A stretch of 64,000 bases of DNA from Silanimonas sp. (GTDB lineage Bacteria > Pseudomonadota > Gammaproteobacteria > Xanthomonadales > Xanthomonadaceae): positions 1 to 64,000 of the forward strand of contig BPKK01000005.1 in NCBI GenBank assembly GCA_026005095.1, read 5' to 3'. Shown in pieces: positions 19,132-28,648 of the stretch. Position 1 is the first letter of the stretch, and the number at the start of each line of letters is the position of its first letter. The notes beneath the pieces were generated by a model. It was not told the origin of the DNA, did no database searches, and worked only from the letters and a program-made list of their open reading frames with translations. The translations under genes and the position numbers were made by a program.

Positions 19132-19629
19132 TCAGTGGGCCCGGGGCAGCAGCCGGGCCTCCAGCGCCGCCACCTCTCCCCGCTGCCGCAACGCGGCAAG
19201 CGAGGCGTTGAAAGCGGCCCGGCGTCCCTCTGACTCCGGCCGAGAACGCGGCCAGACCAGGTGCAGGGTCTCGTTGTCGAGCGCTTCGCCCACCGGGACG
19301 ATGGGCGAGGCCTCGCCGTACATCCGCTGCAGGGTGGCCCGGCCGTTGTAGATGCCGGCAGAGACCGCCTCGATGCGCCCGGCGGCCGTCTCGGCATGCG
19401 CCCGCGCCCAGGGCCGCTCGACGAACTCGACCGCCTCGCCATGCTCGGCCAGTACCCGGCGGATCAGCGCCGGATAAAAGCCGCCCTCGGCCGTGCGAAG
19501 GTCGATGTAAGGCAGGAACTCACCGGTGGCGAAACGCTGCACCTCGGCGCCATCGGCCGGCGCGGCCGCGCCCCCCCCCGCCAGCGCGAGGAGGAGGGCT
19601 ATCACCCCGAGGCGTGACACCGTGAGCAT
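19132..19629 (-). CDS. Shortened periplasmic solute-binding protein (SBP family 3-like)
   Basis: 165 residues from the ATG at 19629, which opens a signal peptide (MLTVSRLGVIALLLALAGGGAAA); the track uses a GTG five codons upstream. The mature part resembles domain 1 of polar-amino-acid-type binding proteins (GEFLPYIDLRTAEGGFYPALIRRVLAE… RPWARAHAETAAGRIEAVSAGIYN). It then jumps to what looks like the C-terminal helix block (FNASLAALRQRGEVAALEARLL). The second lobe, usually 60-80 residues, is missing, and the frame stays open. It is either a diverged minimal sensor domain or an internally deleted relic. No transporter genes are nearby. Confidence 0.65.
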   Translation of the reverse strand: MLTVSRLGVIALLLALAGGGAAAPADGAEVQRFATGEFLPYIDLRTAEGGFYPALIRRVLAEHGEAVEFVERPWARAHAETAAGRIEAVSAGIYNGRATLQRMYGEASPIVPVGEALDNETLHLVWPRSRPESEGRRAAFNASLAALRQRGEVAALEARLLPRAH

Positions 19630-19775
19630 GACGTGAGGATGCACCGAGCGGTGGCTCGGGGAAAGCCCCGGGACAGTGACGCGATGCGCACGCTGCCTTC
19701 CAGGACGTGCAGCTCATCGACTGCCGTCATATTGCGCAGCGCTGGTTCGGCGACTGGGGCATGCACGGCTGACGC

Positions 19776-20369
19776 TCAGCGCTGGTCCAGCGCGTGGTGG
19801 ATCAGCACCACGCACTGCGAAGCGAACAGCATTCGCGGCCCCAGTGAGAGTTTGGTGGCACCGAGGCGCTCCAGGCTGCCGAAGGTCTTTCTCGGCATCG
19901 GGATGTGGTCGGTGAGCAGGAAGCAGGGATTCGCGCCGAAGGCCTGCTCGCCGATCGGCACGCCCTTACGGTCGAGCACGAAGAGCTGGTGGTCGGCCGA
20001 GAGCTGCTGCACCAGGCGCTCGAAACTCACCGTGCGCACCGTAACGCCGGGCTCCACCGGCCGTTCCTCCTCCTTGCCCATGCCGCGCGAGGTGTCGAGG
20101 GCCTTCGCCACCTTGCCCAGCAGGGCGCGTTCGTCGAAGCCGCCGAGCTCGTGCATGGCGCGCGGCTCGAAGCGGACCGTTCGCGAGTAGTCCGGCGTGC
20201 TCTCGAGCACCAGGTAGACGGTCACGTCCTCGCGGTGCGATTGGGCGACGAAGATCGCATTCATCAACACATGGGCGAGGATCTCGGGATGCGCCTCGCC
20301 GCCGATACCGGCGAGCAGCTTCGCGCTGTCGGTGGGCGCGGCGCGGGCACGGAGAACGAAGGTTCGCAT
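19776..20369 (-). CDS. TrmY-like SPOUT methyltransferase (DUF358), tRNA pseudouridine-54 N1-methyltransferase family
   Basis: 197 residues from the ATG at 20369. The sequence matches the DUF358/TrmY family: RTFVLRARAAPT at the start, YLVLESTPDYSRTVRFEP in the middle, and the knot region LTDHIPMPRKTF followed by KLSLGPRMLFASQCVVLIHHALD, the SAM-binding trefoil-knot end. In archaea TrmY makes m1-pseudouridine at tRNA position 54. A few gammaproteobacteria have homologues whose target is not established, since bacterial tRNAs normally carry ribothymidine at 54. It sits alone after groEL on the same strand, beyond the groEL terminator. Confidence 0.85.
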   Translation of the reverse strand: MRTFVLRARAAPTDSAKLLAGIGGEAHPEILAHVLMNAIFVAQSHREDVTVYLVLESTPDYSRTVRFEPRAMHELGGFDERALLGKVAKALDTSRGMGKEEERPVEPGVTVRTVSFERLVQQLSADHQLFVLDRKGVPIGEQAFGANPCFLLTDHIPMPRKTFGSLERLGATKLSLGPRMLFASQCVVLIHHALDQR

Positions 20370-20380
20370 CGGGATCCAGG

Positions 20381-20409
20381 AAAAAAAGAGGGCCCGCTTT
20401 CGCGGGCCC
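20381..20409 (-). terminator. Rho-independent terminator of groESL
   Basis: On the minus strand GGGCCCGC-GAAA-GCGGGCCC is followed by TCTTTTTTT, 34 bases after the groEL stop. The stem is perfect with a GAAA tetraloop and an uninterrupted T-tract. Confidence 0.9.
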
Positions 20410-20442
20410 CCGATTGTCGCACTGGATGCAATGTGGCGCGGA

Positions 20443-22107
<1,665 letters not shown>

Positions 22108-22178
22108 TCAAAGCGGGCAGAGGCAGGCGGCGGTTTCGGCAGCCGAGCGGTGATCCCGCCGGCGCGCCGCCGCGTGGC

Positions 22179-22466
22179 TCAACCCAGGATGGCGAAGATG
22201 TCGTCCTCGCGGACCACCAGGTACTCGGTGCCGTCGAGCTTCACCTCGGTGCCGGCGTACTTGCCGAACAACACCTTGTCGCCGACCTTCACGGCAGGCG
22301 CACGGACCGTGCCGTTGTCCAGCGCCTTGCCGGGACCCACGGCCACGACCTCGCCCTTGATCGGCTTCTCGGTGGCCGAGTCGGGGATGACGATGCCACC
22401 CGCGGAGACCTTCTCTTCTTCCATGCGCTTGATGACCACGCGGTCGAACAGCGGCTTGATGCTCAT
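22179..22466 (-). CDS. groES: 10-kDa co-chaperonin GroES
   Basis: 95 residues, normal length. It starts [16 protein letters not shown] and ends [14 protein letters not shown]. The mobile loop region ([16 protein letters not shown]) that binds GroEL is intact. It caps the GroEL ring. An AGAGG Shine-Dalgarno precedes the ATG at 22466. Transcription should be controlled by the CIRCE site upstream. Confidence 0.98.
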   Translation of the reverse strand: MSIKPLFDRVVIKRMEEEKVSAGGIVIPDSATEKPIKGEVVAVGPGKALDNGTVRAPAVKVGDKVLFGKYAGTEVKLDGTEYLVVREDDIFAILG

Positions 22467-22523
22467 GAGGGGAACCTCTTTGCCTTGTTGATCAATGGGT
22501 TGCAGTGGTCCGGGCCAGACTTG

Positions 22524-22550
22524 TTAGCACTCGGCCCGAGTGAGTGCCAA
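22524..22550 (-). promoter_or_regulatory. CIRCE operator (HrcA site) of groESL
   Basis: TTAGCACTC-N9-GAGTGCCAA, a one-mismatch copy of the consensus TTAGCACTC-N9-GAGTGCTAA, lies 58-84 bases upstream of the groES start. On the minus strand a TTGGCA and a GCTAAC at 16-bp spacing fall within the repeat and could be the -35 and -10, so HrcA binding would block the promoter. No sigma-32 type element was seen. Confidence 0.93.
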
Positions 22551-22694
22551 TTCTAGCGCGCGCCGAGGACACCGGGGGGCCTCAGGGTCGCGGGGCAGCA
22601 AATGGGGCCGGCCCGGGCGGTTTCAAGGGGTGGCTTGCGGTCCCACCCCACCCGGCCCACCCTTGGCGCCGCCACCCCCGCCCGGAGCCCCGCC

Positions 22695-23048
22695 ATGGCC
22701 ATCCGCCCCGAGACCGAGGCCCTGATCGTGTTCTGTGCCGTGCCCCCCGCCGAGGCCGACCGCCTCGCTCGCTGGCTGGTGGAAGAACGCCTGGCCGCCT
22801 GCGTGCAGGCCCTGCCCGGCGCCCGCAGCACCTACCGCTGGGAGGGCGAGGTGCAACAGGCCACGGAAACCCTGCTGCTGATCAAGACCACCGCCGGACG
22901 CTATGCCGCACTGGAGCGCGAGCTCGGCGCACGCCACCCGTACGAGGTGCCGGAACTCCTCGCCGTAGACGCCAGCGCCGGCCTGCCGGCCTATCTGCGC
23001 TGGCTGGCCGAGGAGACGGCCGCCGGGGAAGCGGGCGACGCGGACTGA
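22695..23048 (+). CDS. cutA: CutA1-type divalent cation tolerance protein
   Basis: 117 residues from the ATG at 22695; the track start 31 codons upstream has no family similarity. The CutA fold is recognisable: IVFCAVPPAEADRLARWLVEERLAACVQ, then STYRWEGEVQQATETLLLIKTT and RHPYEVPELLAV. It forms a small cytoplasmic trimer; linked to copper tolerance in E. coli, but the general role is unclear. It precedes dsbD by 93 bases, the usual xanthomonad order cutA-dsbD-tlpA. Confidence 0.93.
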   Translation: MAIRPETEALIVFCAVPPAEADRLARWLVEERLAACVQALPGARSTYRWEGEVQQATETLLLIKTTAGRYAALERELGARHPYEVPELLAVDASAGLPAYLRWLAEETAAGEAGDAD

Positions 23049-23141
23049 AACTCCGACGCTCCCTCCGCATCTCGCGCCGACCCCGGCTTGGCGATAATCG
23101 AACCTTCAGCGCCCCGCGGCGCCCTCCGGACACGCCAGCCC

Positions 23142-25367
23142 ATGCCCCGCCTCCTGCGGTCTGCCCGCCGCCTGTGCCTCCTGCTCGCCACCCTCCTCGC
23201 CCCCACCCTTTCCGCGCCGCTGGCCGCAGCCGGGCAGGAGGACCTGCTGCCCGTGGACGAGGCCTTCGCCCTCTCGGCCAGCGCCCCCGAGCGCGGCCGG
23301 GTGGAACTGCGCTGGGTCATCGCCGAGGGCTATTACCTCTACCGCCACCGCACCGCCGTCGAGGTGCTGGACGGCGGTTTTTCGGGGACGAGCCTGACCC
23401 TGCCCGCAGGTGAGCGCCACACTGACGAATTCTTCGGCGAGGTCGAGACCTACCGCGGTGCGCTGGCCGCCACGCTGACGGGCATGGCGGCCGACGGCGC
23501 GGCCACTCTGCGCCTGCGGGTGAAGTACCAGGGCTGCGCCGACCTCGGCATCTGCTATCCGCCGCAGGTGCGCGAGCTGGACGTGGCCCTGCCCCCGGCT
23601 CCGGCCGCCCCGCTCGCCTCGTTGCCGGGCGGCCCCCTGTTCGGTGCCGCGCCGCGCAGCACCCTGCTCGGCGAAGACACGACAGCCGCGGGCCCCGGCC
23701 TGCCGCTGCCGGAGACCGAGGCCTACCGCGTCGAGGTGGCCACCGATGGCCCTGAGCGCCTGGTGCTGCGCGTCAGCATCGCCCCGGGCTACTACCTTTA
23801 CCGCGACAAGACCACCTTCGCTGCACGCAGCGGGCGCGGCGCCACCGTGGTGCCCGGCGAGTGGCCACCCGCGCGCACGATCCGCGACGAGTACTTCGGC
23901 GAGCAGGCGGTCTATTTCGACGAGCTGCTGCTGCCTCTCACGGTACGCCGTACGCAGCCCGGGGCCGACACGCTCCATCTCGAGCTGGGCTTCATGGGCT
24001 GCCAGGAGAATGGGGTCTGCTACCCGCCGCTCAGCCGCCGCTTCGAGATCGCACTGGCCGATGCGCCGGCAAACGTGACGGCCAGTGAGCCGCCCTCGGC
24101 CGGCGGCGCGGTCCCGCGCCTCGGCCTGCTGGCCGCGCTGGGCTTCGCCCTGCTCGGCGGCCTGATCCTCAACCTGATGCCCTGCGTGCTGCCGATCCTC
24201 TCGCTCAAGGCGCTGGGTCTCGCCGGCAGCGGCGAGAGCCCGGCCCGGGCCCGCGCCCATGCGCTCTGGTACAGCGCCGGCGTGGTGCTGAGCTTCGCTG
24301 CGCTGGGGGCGCTGGCGCTCGGCCTGCGCGCCGCCGGGCTGGCCCTGGGCTGGGGCTTCCAACTGCAGCAGCCACTGGTGGTGGGCGCGCTGGCCCTGCT
24401 GATGTTCGCCATCGGCCTTTCGCTCTCCGGCGTATTCACCCTCGGCGGCGGGCTGGCCGGGCTCGGCCAGTCGCTGGCCACACGCTCCGGCCCGGCCGGC
24501 GATTTCTTCACCGGCGTGCTGGCGGTGGTGGTGGCCGCCCCCTGCACGGCGCCCTTCATGGGCGCGGCCCTGGCCTATGCCTTCGCTGCCCCGGCCGGCG
24601 TGGCGCTGGGCGTCTTCGTGGCACTGGGCCTGGGCCTTGCCCTGCCCTTCCTCGTCATCGGCTTCCTCCCCGGGCTGGCCGCCCGCCTGCCGAAACCGGG
24701 GGCGTGGATGGACCGGCTCAAGCAGTTCCTCGCCTTCCCGATGTACTTGACCGCCGTGTGGCTGCTCTGGGTGCTGGCCAAGCAGCGCGGGGCCGATGCC
24801 GTGGGCTGGCTCTTGGGCGGTGCGGTGCTGCTGGCCCTCGGCCTCTGGGCCTGGGAGGCCGCGCGCTACCGCGGCACCACCCTGCGCGCCTTGGCGCTGG
24901 CTATCGCCGCCGCCGGCCTGGCCGTGCTCTGGCCGGTGCAGCAGTTGCCTCCGGCGCACGCCTCCGCAGCCGCCGAAGGCGGCGGCGTCCCCCAGCCCAC
25001 GGCGGACGGCAGCCTCCCCTATTCCGCGACGACCCTCGCCTCGCTGCGCGCGCAAGGCCGCGTGGTGTTCGTGAACATGACTGCCGACTGGTGCGTGAGC
25101 TGCAAGGCCAACGAACGCGCTGTGCTTGCCACCGAAGCCTTCCGCAGCGCCTTAGAGCGCGCTGGCGCGGTCTACCTCAAGGGCGACTGGACCAACGTCG
25201 ATCCCGCCATCACCGCCTACCTCGCCGAGCATGGCGCCGTGGGCGTGCCCTTCTACGCCGTCTACCCGGCCGACGGCGGCGCGCCCGAGGTACTGCCAGC
25301 CCTGCTGACCTCCGGCCTCGTCGAGGCAGCCCTCACTCGCGCCGCGGCCCGCCGCGGCACCCGCTGA
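23142..25367 (+). CDS. dsbD: Thiol:disulfide interchange protein DsbD with duplicated N-terminal domain
   Basis: 741 residues, longer than the usual 560-600. A signal peptide is followed by two tandem DsbD-alpha domains: about residues 38-150 with CADLGICYPP, and about 195-310 with CQENGVCYPP. Then come eight membrane helices (about 325-600) with the electron-carrying cysteines in LNLMPCVLPIL and VAAPCTAPFMG, and a C-terminal thioredoxin domain with WCVSCK near 651. It passes electrons from cytoplasmic thioredoxin to periplasmic reductases. The duplication probably gives two periplasmic exit domains. The ATG at 23142 opens the signal peptide. tlpA follows 10 bases downstream. Confidence 0.93.
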   Translation: MPRLLRSARRLCLLLATLLAPTLSAPLAAAGQEDLLPVDEAFALSASAPERGRVELRWVIAEGYYLYRHRTAVEVLDGGFSGTSLTLPAGERHTDEFFGEVETYRGALAATLTGMAADGAATLRLRVKYQGCADLGICYPPQVRELDVALPPAPAAPLASLPGGPLFGAAPRSTLLGEDTTAAGPGLPLPETEAYRVEVATDGPERLVLRVSIAPGYYLYRDKTTFAARSGRGATVVPGEWPPARTIRDEYFGEQAVYFDELLLPLTVRRTQPGADTLHLELGFMGCQENGVCYPPLSRRFEIALADAPANVTASEPPSAGGAVPRLGLLAALGFALLGGLILNLMPCVLPILSLKALGLAGSGESPARARAHALWYSAGVVLSFAALGALALGLRAAGLALGWGFQLQQPLVVGALALLMFAIGLSLSGVFTLGGGLAGLGQSLATRSGPAGDFFTGVLAVVVAAPCTAPFMGAALAYAFAAPAGVALGVFVALGLGLALPFLVIGFLPGLAARLPKPGAWMDRLKQFLAFPMYLTAVWLLWVLAKQRGADAVGWLLGGAVLLALGLWAWEAARYRGTTLRALALAIAAAGLAVLWPVQQLPPAHASAAAEGGGVPQPTADGSLPYSATTLASLRAQGRVVFVNMTADWCVSCKANERAVLATEAFRSALERAGAVYLKGDWTNVDPAITAYLAEHGAVGVPFYAVYPADGGAPEVLPALLTSGLVEAALTRAAARRGTR

Positions 25368-25377
25368 GGGCACTGGC

Positions 25378-25956
25378 ATGAAGCCCTGGCTGCAATGGAC
25401 GCTGATCGCCGGCTTCGCCCTCGGCAGCGCCGCGCTCGGCCTCTGGCTGCGTGGCGAGTTCGATGCCGCGCGGCGCGCCGCGGTGCCCGAGGGCCTGAAG
25501 GTCGTTGCGCTTGGCGAGTCGGCAGAGCCGCTGCTGGGCACCACCCTCGATGGCCGCAACCAGCTCCTGCCCGGCGAAGGCCGCTGGCGGCTGATCAACT
25601 TCTGGGCCAGTTGGTGCCCGCCCTGCGTGAAGGAGCTGCCGGCCCTCGATGCCTTCCACCGGGCGCAGGGCGAGGGCGGCGTGCAGGTGATCGGCGTGGC
25701 CCTCGAGGACCCGGCAGACGCCCGCGCCTTCCTCGAGCGCCGGCCGGTGGGCTTCCCGGTCTTCGCCGAGCCGAACTCCCCGCGCGACAGCTCGGTGCGC
25801 CTCGGCAACACCCGCGGCCTGCTGCCCTACACCGTGCTCATCGACCCCGAGGGCCGGCTGGTGGCCACGCATTCCCGGCCTTTCGACGAGGCCAGCGACG
25901 TGGCGGACTGGGTGGAGAAGGCCCGGGCCCGGGGCTGTCTGAAATTTTGTGTGTGA
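25378..25956 (+). CDS. TlpA-like periplasmic thioredoxin, C-terminus altered by an IS insertion
   Basis: 192 residues with an N-terminal membrane anchor (LQWTLIAGFALGSAALGLWL) and a TlpA/ResE-type thioredoxin domain with the active site FWASWCPPCVKE near residue 80. It should be a DsbD-fed periplasmic reductase, for example for cytochrome c maturation or disulfide repair. The last coding bases run into the left end of the IS256-family element: the protein ends EKARAR-GCLKFCV, where the final seven residues are IS-encoded. Joining the two flanks across the 9-bp target duplication restores EKARARR-stop (TGA at 27296). Only one native residue is lost, so function is probably intact. Confidence 0.9.
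   Translation: MKPWLQWTLIAGFALGSAALGLWLRGEFDAARRAAVPEGLKVVALGESAEPLLGTTLDGRNQLLPGEGRWRLINFWASWCPPCVKELPALDAFHRAQGEGGVQVIGVALEDPADARAFLERRPVGFPVFAEPNSPRDSSVRLGNTRGLLPYTVLIDPEGRLVATHSRPFDEASDVADWVEKARARGCLKFCV
25922..25930. repeat. Target-site duplication, left copy
   Basis: CCCGGGCCC here and at 27282-27290 flank the IS element directly. Nine bases fits the 8-9 bp duplications of the IS256 family. Confidence 0.8.
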
Positions 25957-27281
25957 GGCGGTTTTCTGAATCGACCTTCGTGCCGCTCAGCGCGGCGCGA
26001 GGGTGAAGCGGTCGCCGTACAGTATCGCGAACTGGTTCATCGCTGATTTCCACTCCTTGCTCGCCCGCTTCCAGTCGGCGGTGATGTTGCGCAGGGCCAG
26101 CCAGATCAGCTTGGTGGCGGCCTCGTCGCTCGGGAAATGCCCGCGGCTCTTGATGATCTTGCGCAGCCGCGAATGCACGCTCTCGATGGCATTGGTGGTG
26201 TAGATGATCCGCCGCACCTCGGGCGGAAAGGCGAAGAACGGGATCACCCGGCTCCAGGCCCGCCGCCAGGCCGCCACGACGGTCGGGAAGCGCTGGCCCC
26301 AAGGGCCTGCCTCGAACGCGTCCAGCTCAGCTTCCGCAGCCTCCGCGCTGGGCGCGGTGTAGACGGGCTTGATGGCCGCCGCCAGCGCCTTGCGGTCCTT
26401 CCAGCTCGCGTAATCGAGACTGTTGCGGATCAGGTGCACGATGCAGGTCTGCAGCGTCGTGGCCGGAAATACGGCCTCGAGGGCCTCGGGAAGGCCCTTC
26501 AGCCCATCGGCCACGCCGATCAGGATGTCCTGCGTGCCGCGCGTCTTCAGGTCGTTGAAGACCTTCATCCAGAACTTGGCGCCTTCCGTGTTCTCGATCC
26601 ACAGCCCGAGGATGTCGCGCGTGCCGTCGGGCAGCACGCCCAAGGCCAGGTACACCGCCTTGTTGCGCACCACGCCGTCCTCGCGGATCTTCACCCGCAG
26701 GGCGTCGAAGAACACCACCGGGTACATCGGCTCCAGCGGACGGGCCTGCCAGGCGCCCACCTCGGCCATCACCGCGTCGGTGACCGCGCTGATGAACTCT
26801 GGCGACACCTCGACGGCATACATCTCGGCCAGATGCCCCTGGATCTCGCGCACCGACATGCCGCGGGCGTACATCGAAATGATCCGGTCGTCGAAGCCGG
26901 CGAAACGCCGCTCGTGCTTCGGGATCAACTGCGGCTCGAAGCTGCCCGCCCGATCGCGAGGCACGTCGATCCGGAGCGGCCCCTCGTCGGTCAGCACGGT
27001 CTTGCTGCTACGGCCGTTGCGGTGGTTCCCGCGGCCACCCTCCGGGCTGGCCAGGTGCACGCCCAGTTCGGCACCCAAGGCGCGCTCGATGACGGCCTTC
27101 TTCAACTTCTGGAACACGGCCTCGACGCCGGCGGCGTCCATCGGGCCAGGGATCAGCTTCTCAAGCAGCTCGTCGGGAAGAATGGCGTCCGACTTCGCGA
27201 TAGGGGTAGATTTCTTGCGTGGCATGGAGGGCTCCTGAACATCGTCATGGTAGGCCCCTCACACAAAAATCCTGACACCCT
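25931..27281 (-). mobile_element. IS256-family insertion sequence, about 1.35 kb, complete
   Basis: The ends are imperfect inverted repeats: left GGGGCTGTCTGAAATTTTGTGTGTGAGG, and right (reversed) AGGGTGTCAGGATTTTTGTGTGAGGGG. A single full-length transposase gene lies inside, and 9-bp direct repeats lie immediately outside. All parts are intact, so the insertion looks recent and potentially mobile. It separates tlpA from aroQ, which are close neighbours in related genomes. Confidence 0.9.
25987..27225 (-). CDS. IS256-family transposase
   Basis: 412 residues, full length. Mutator-type DDE transposase: family blocks include VFFDALRVKIREDGVVRNKAVYLALG (first catalytic Asp), a GVADGLKGLPEAL block with the second Asp, and IIYTTNAIESVHSRLRKI (catalytic Glu). 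The ATG at 27225 follows a GGAG Shine-Dalgarno. No stops or shifts are present, so it should be active in cut-and-paste or copy-out transposition of the element. Confidence 0.96.
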   Translation of the reverse strand: MPRKKSTPIAKSDAILPDELLEKLIPGPMDAAGVEAVFQKLKKAVIERALGAELGVHLASPEGGRGNHRNGRSSKTVLTDEGPLRIDVPRDRAGSFEPQLIPKHERRFAGFDDRIISMYARGMSVREIQGHLAEMYAVEVSPEFISAVTDAVMAEVGAWQARPLEPMYPVVFFDALRVKIREDGVVRNKAVYLALGVLPDGTRDILGLWIENTEGAKFWMKVFNDLKTRGTQDILIGVADGLKGLPEALEAVFPATTLQTCIVHLIRNSLDYASWKDRKALAAAIKPVYTAPSAEAAEAELDAFEAGPWGQRFPTVVAAWRRAWSRVIPFFAFPPEVRRIIYTTNAIESVHSRLRKIIKSRGHFPSDEAATKLIWLALRNITADWKRASKEWKSAMNQFAILYGDRFTLAPR

Positions 27282-27290
27282 CCCGGGCCC
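27282..27290. repeat. Target-site duplication, right copy
   Basis: CCCGGGCCC, identical to 25922-25930. The following bases GTCGGTGA complete the original tlpA ending. Confidence 0.8.
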
Positions 27291-27389
27291 GTCGGTGATT
27301 GCGGCCCCAATGGAACCGGAAAGGGTTGTGCAGAAAAATCGGTAGGGCATGCTGCGTCCGCCTGCAATTCACCCTCTGGTCGCCGGGAC

Positions 27390-27617
27390 TCAGTCTGCCG
27401 TAAAGACGAGCAAGAAGCTCAGCATGGACAAAATCAGACCGATGCCAAGGACAACCCTTAGTCGTTTTTCTTTCAGTTCGGGATCGCGCCGCACCCAAGC
27501 AACCAAGCGCGGACGCAGGAATATCCAGTGAATCGCCAAAAACAGCAGACAGACCGCCATCACGACCAATGGCCCCCAAGGACCAAAGGTGTCGACCAGC
27601 CAAGCGCCCGTGCTCAC
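27390..27617 (-). CDS. Small two-helix membrane protein, unknown
   Basis: 75 residues. The track starts at a TTG, but the GTG at 27617 has an ideal GGAGG six bases upstream. It forms a GTGA overlap with the stop of the preceding gene, so translation is probably coupled. The protein is two hydrophobic helices (PLVVMAVCLLFLAIHWIFL and VVLGIGLILSMLSFLLVF) around a short charged loop RRDPELKEKRLR. I recognise no family. The local base composition is visibly less GC-rich than the flanking core genes. An immunity- or holin-like role for the upstream peptide is one guess. Confidence 0.55.
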   Translation of the reverse strand: MSTGAWLVDTFGPWGPLVVMAVCLLFLAIHWIFLRPRLVAWVRRDPELKEKRLRVVLGIGLILSMLSFLLVFTAD

Positions 27618-27916
27618 GGCCAACCTCCGGGGCCCGGGTACGGGCCGAGACAGGCAGCCGTGGCACTAGCTTGCTGACTCATGGCAAGAATGAGCCCGAC
27701 GGCAGATACCGCGCAGCCCACAGCACCAACCGGTGTCCAAACGAAGGTACAGGACGCCGCTAGCGCCCCGGTGGCCACTGCCGAGGCAGCGGCGTAGGAG
27801 TGGACTGAATCGCACTGCCTCTGCCGCCACTGCTCCCATTCGCTGCGGTTCTGTTCCAAATACCACTGATCGAACAGCGTTCTCATGTCGCTTGTCGACA
27901 GAACTGGCAGCATCAT
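27614..27916 (-). CDS. Hypothetical protein with hydrophobic Gly/Ala-rich C-terminal half
   Basis: 100 residues from the ATG at 27916; the frame is open further upstream, so the start is uncertain. The first half is polar and Trp-rich (FDQWYLEQNRSEWEQWRQRQC). The second is a Gly/Ala/Val hydrophobic stretch with small-residue spacing (GALAASCTFVWTPVGAVGCAVSAVGLILAM), and the tail is GPYPGPGGWP. Cysteines are frequent. No family recognised. It precedes and overlaps the two-helix protein gene, forming a two-gene unit of lower GC inserted between tlpA and aroQ. Membrane-active peptide or secreted effector are possibilities only. Confidence 0.5.
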   Translation of the reverse strand: MMLPVLSTSDMRTLFDQWYLEQNRSEWEQWRQRQCDSVHSYAAASAVATGALAASCTFVWTPVGAVGCAVSAVGLILAMSQQASATAACLGPYPGPGGWP

Positions 27917-28129
27917 TTGCTCACGATCCAGTGTCAAGACGCACGAACCTCCCCACTGAACCGGCAATGCGGACCATCCATACTGGGCATTGTGTGAGGA
28001 GGCTGGGCAGCCGCGGCCTCGCACCCAAGCTCTCAAACAGCTGCCATCTCCGGGGAAATTGCATCGAAACCCTAGACAGGCGGCTCTAACCGGGGCAGGC
28101 TGTGCGCCTTCGACGGCCCCCTGCCCGCC

Positions 28130-28594
28130 ATGGCCTCCATCCTCGTCCTGCACGGCCCCAACCTCAACCTGCTCGGCAGCCGCGAGCCGGAGGTCTATGG
28201 CCGCGACACGCTGGAAGCCATCAACACCCGGCTGGCGCTGCGGGCCAGCGCCGCGGGGCATGAACTCAGCGCCTTTCAGAGCAATGCCGAGCATGCCCTC
28301 GTGGAACGGGTGCAGGCCACCCGGCTGGATGGCACGGCCATCGTGCTGGTGAACCCGGCGGCCTTCACCCACACCTCGGTGGCTCTGCGCGATGCCTTCG
28401 CTGCAGTGAAAACCCCCTTCATCGAGGTGCACCTCTCCAACCCCCACGCCCGCGAGCCCTTCCGCCACCACAGCTATCTTTCGGACCTGGCGCTGGGCGT
28501 GATCTGCGGCTTTGGCGCGCACAGCTATCTGCTGGCCCTGGAGGCCGCGATCCTCCGGCTGGATGCCCCACGACACGACGTCCCGGCGCGCTGA
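28130..28594 (+). CDS. aroQ: 3-dehydroquinate dehydratase, type II
   Basis: 154 residues. It converts 3-dehydroquinate to 3-dehydroshikimate, the third step of the shikimate pathway, as a cytoplasmic dodecamer. The lid region [18 protein letters not shown] carries the catalytic Tyr, and the conserved [17 protein letters not shown] and [15 protein letters not shown] blocks are present. It begins the aroQ-accB-accC set; accB is 54 bases downstream. Confidence 0.97.
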   Translation: MASILVLHGPNLNLLGSREPEVYGRDTLEAINTRLALRASAAGHELSAFQSNAEHALVERVQATRLDGTAIVLVNPAAFTHTSVALRDAFAAVKTPFIEVHLSNPHAREPFRHHSYLSDLALGVICGFGAHSYLLALEAAILRLDAPRHDVPAR

Positions 28595-28648
28595 GCCACC
28601 ACTCTCGGCCCGCTTCCCCCTTCACCTTCACCGCACGCGAGACCGTCC

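Noticed and set aside
27614-28576. Extension of the hypothetical gene to 320 residues
   Set aside because: The upstream part is antisense to aroQ and low-complexity. An ATG at 27916 gives a compact protein; a modest extension remains possible.
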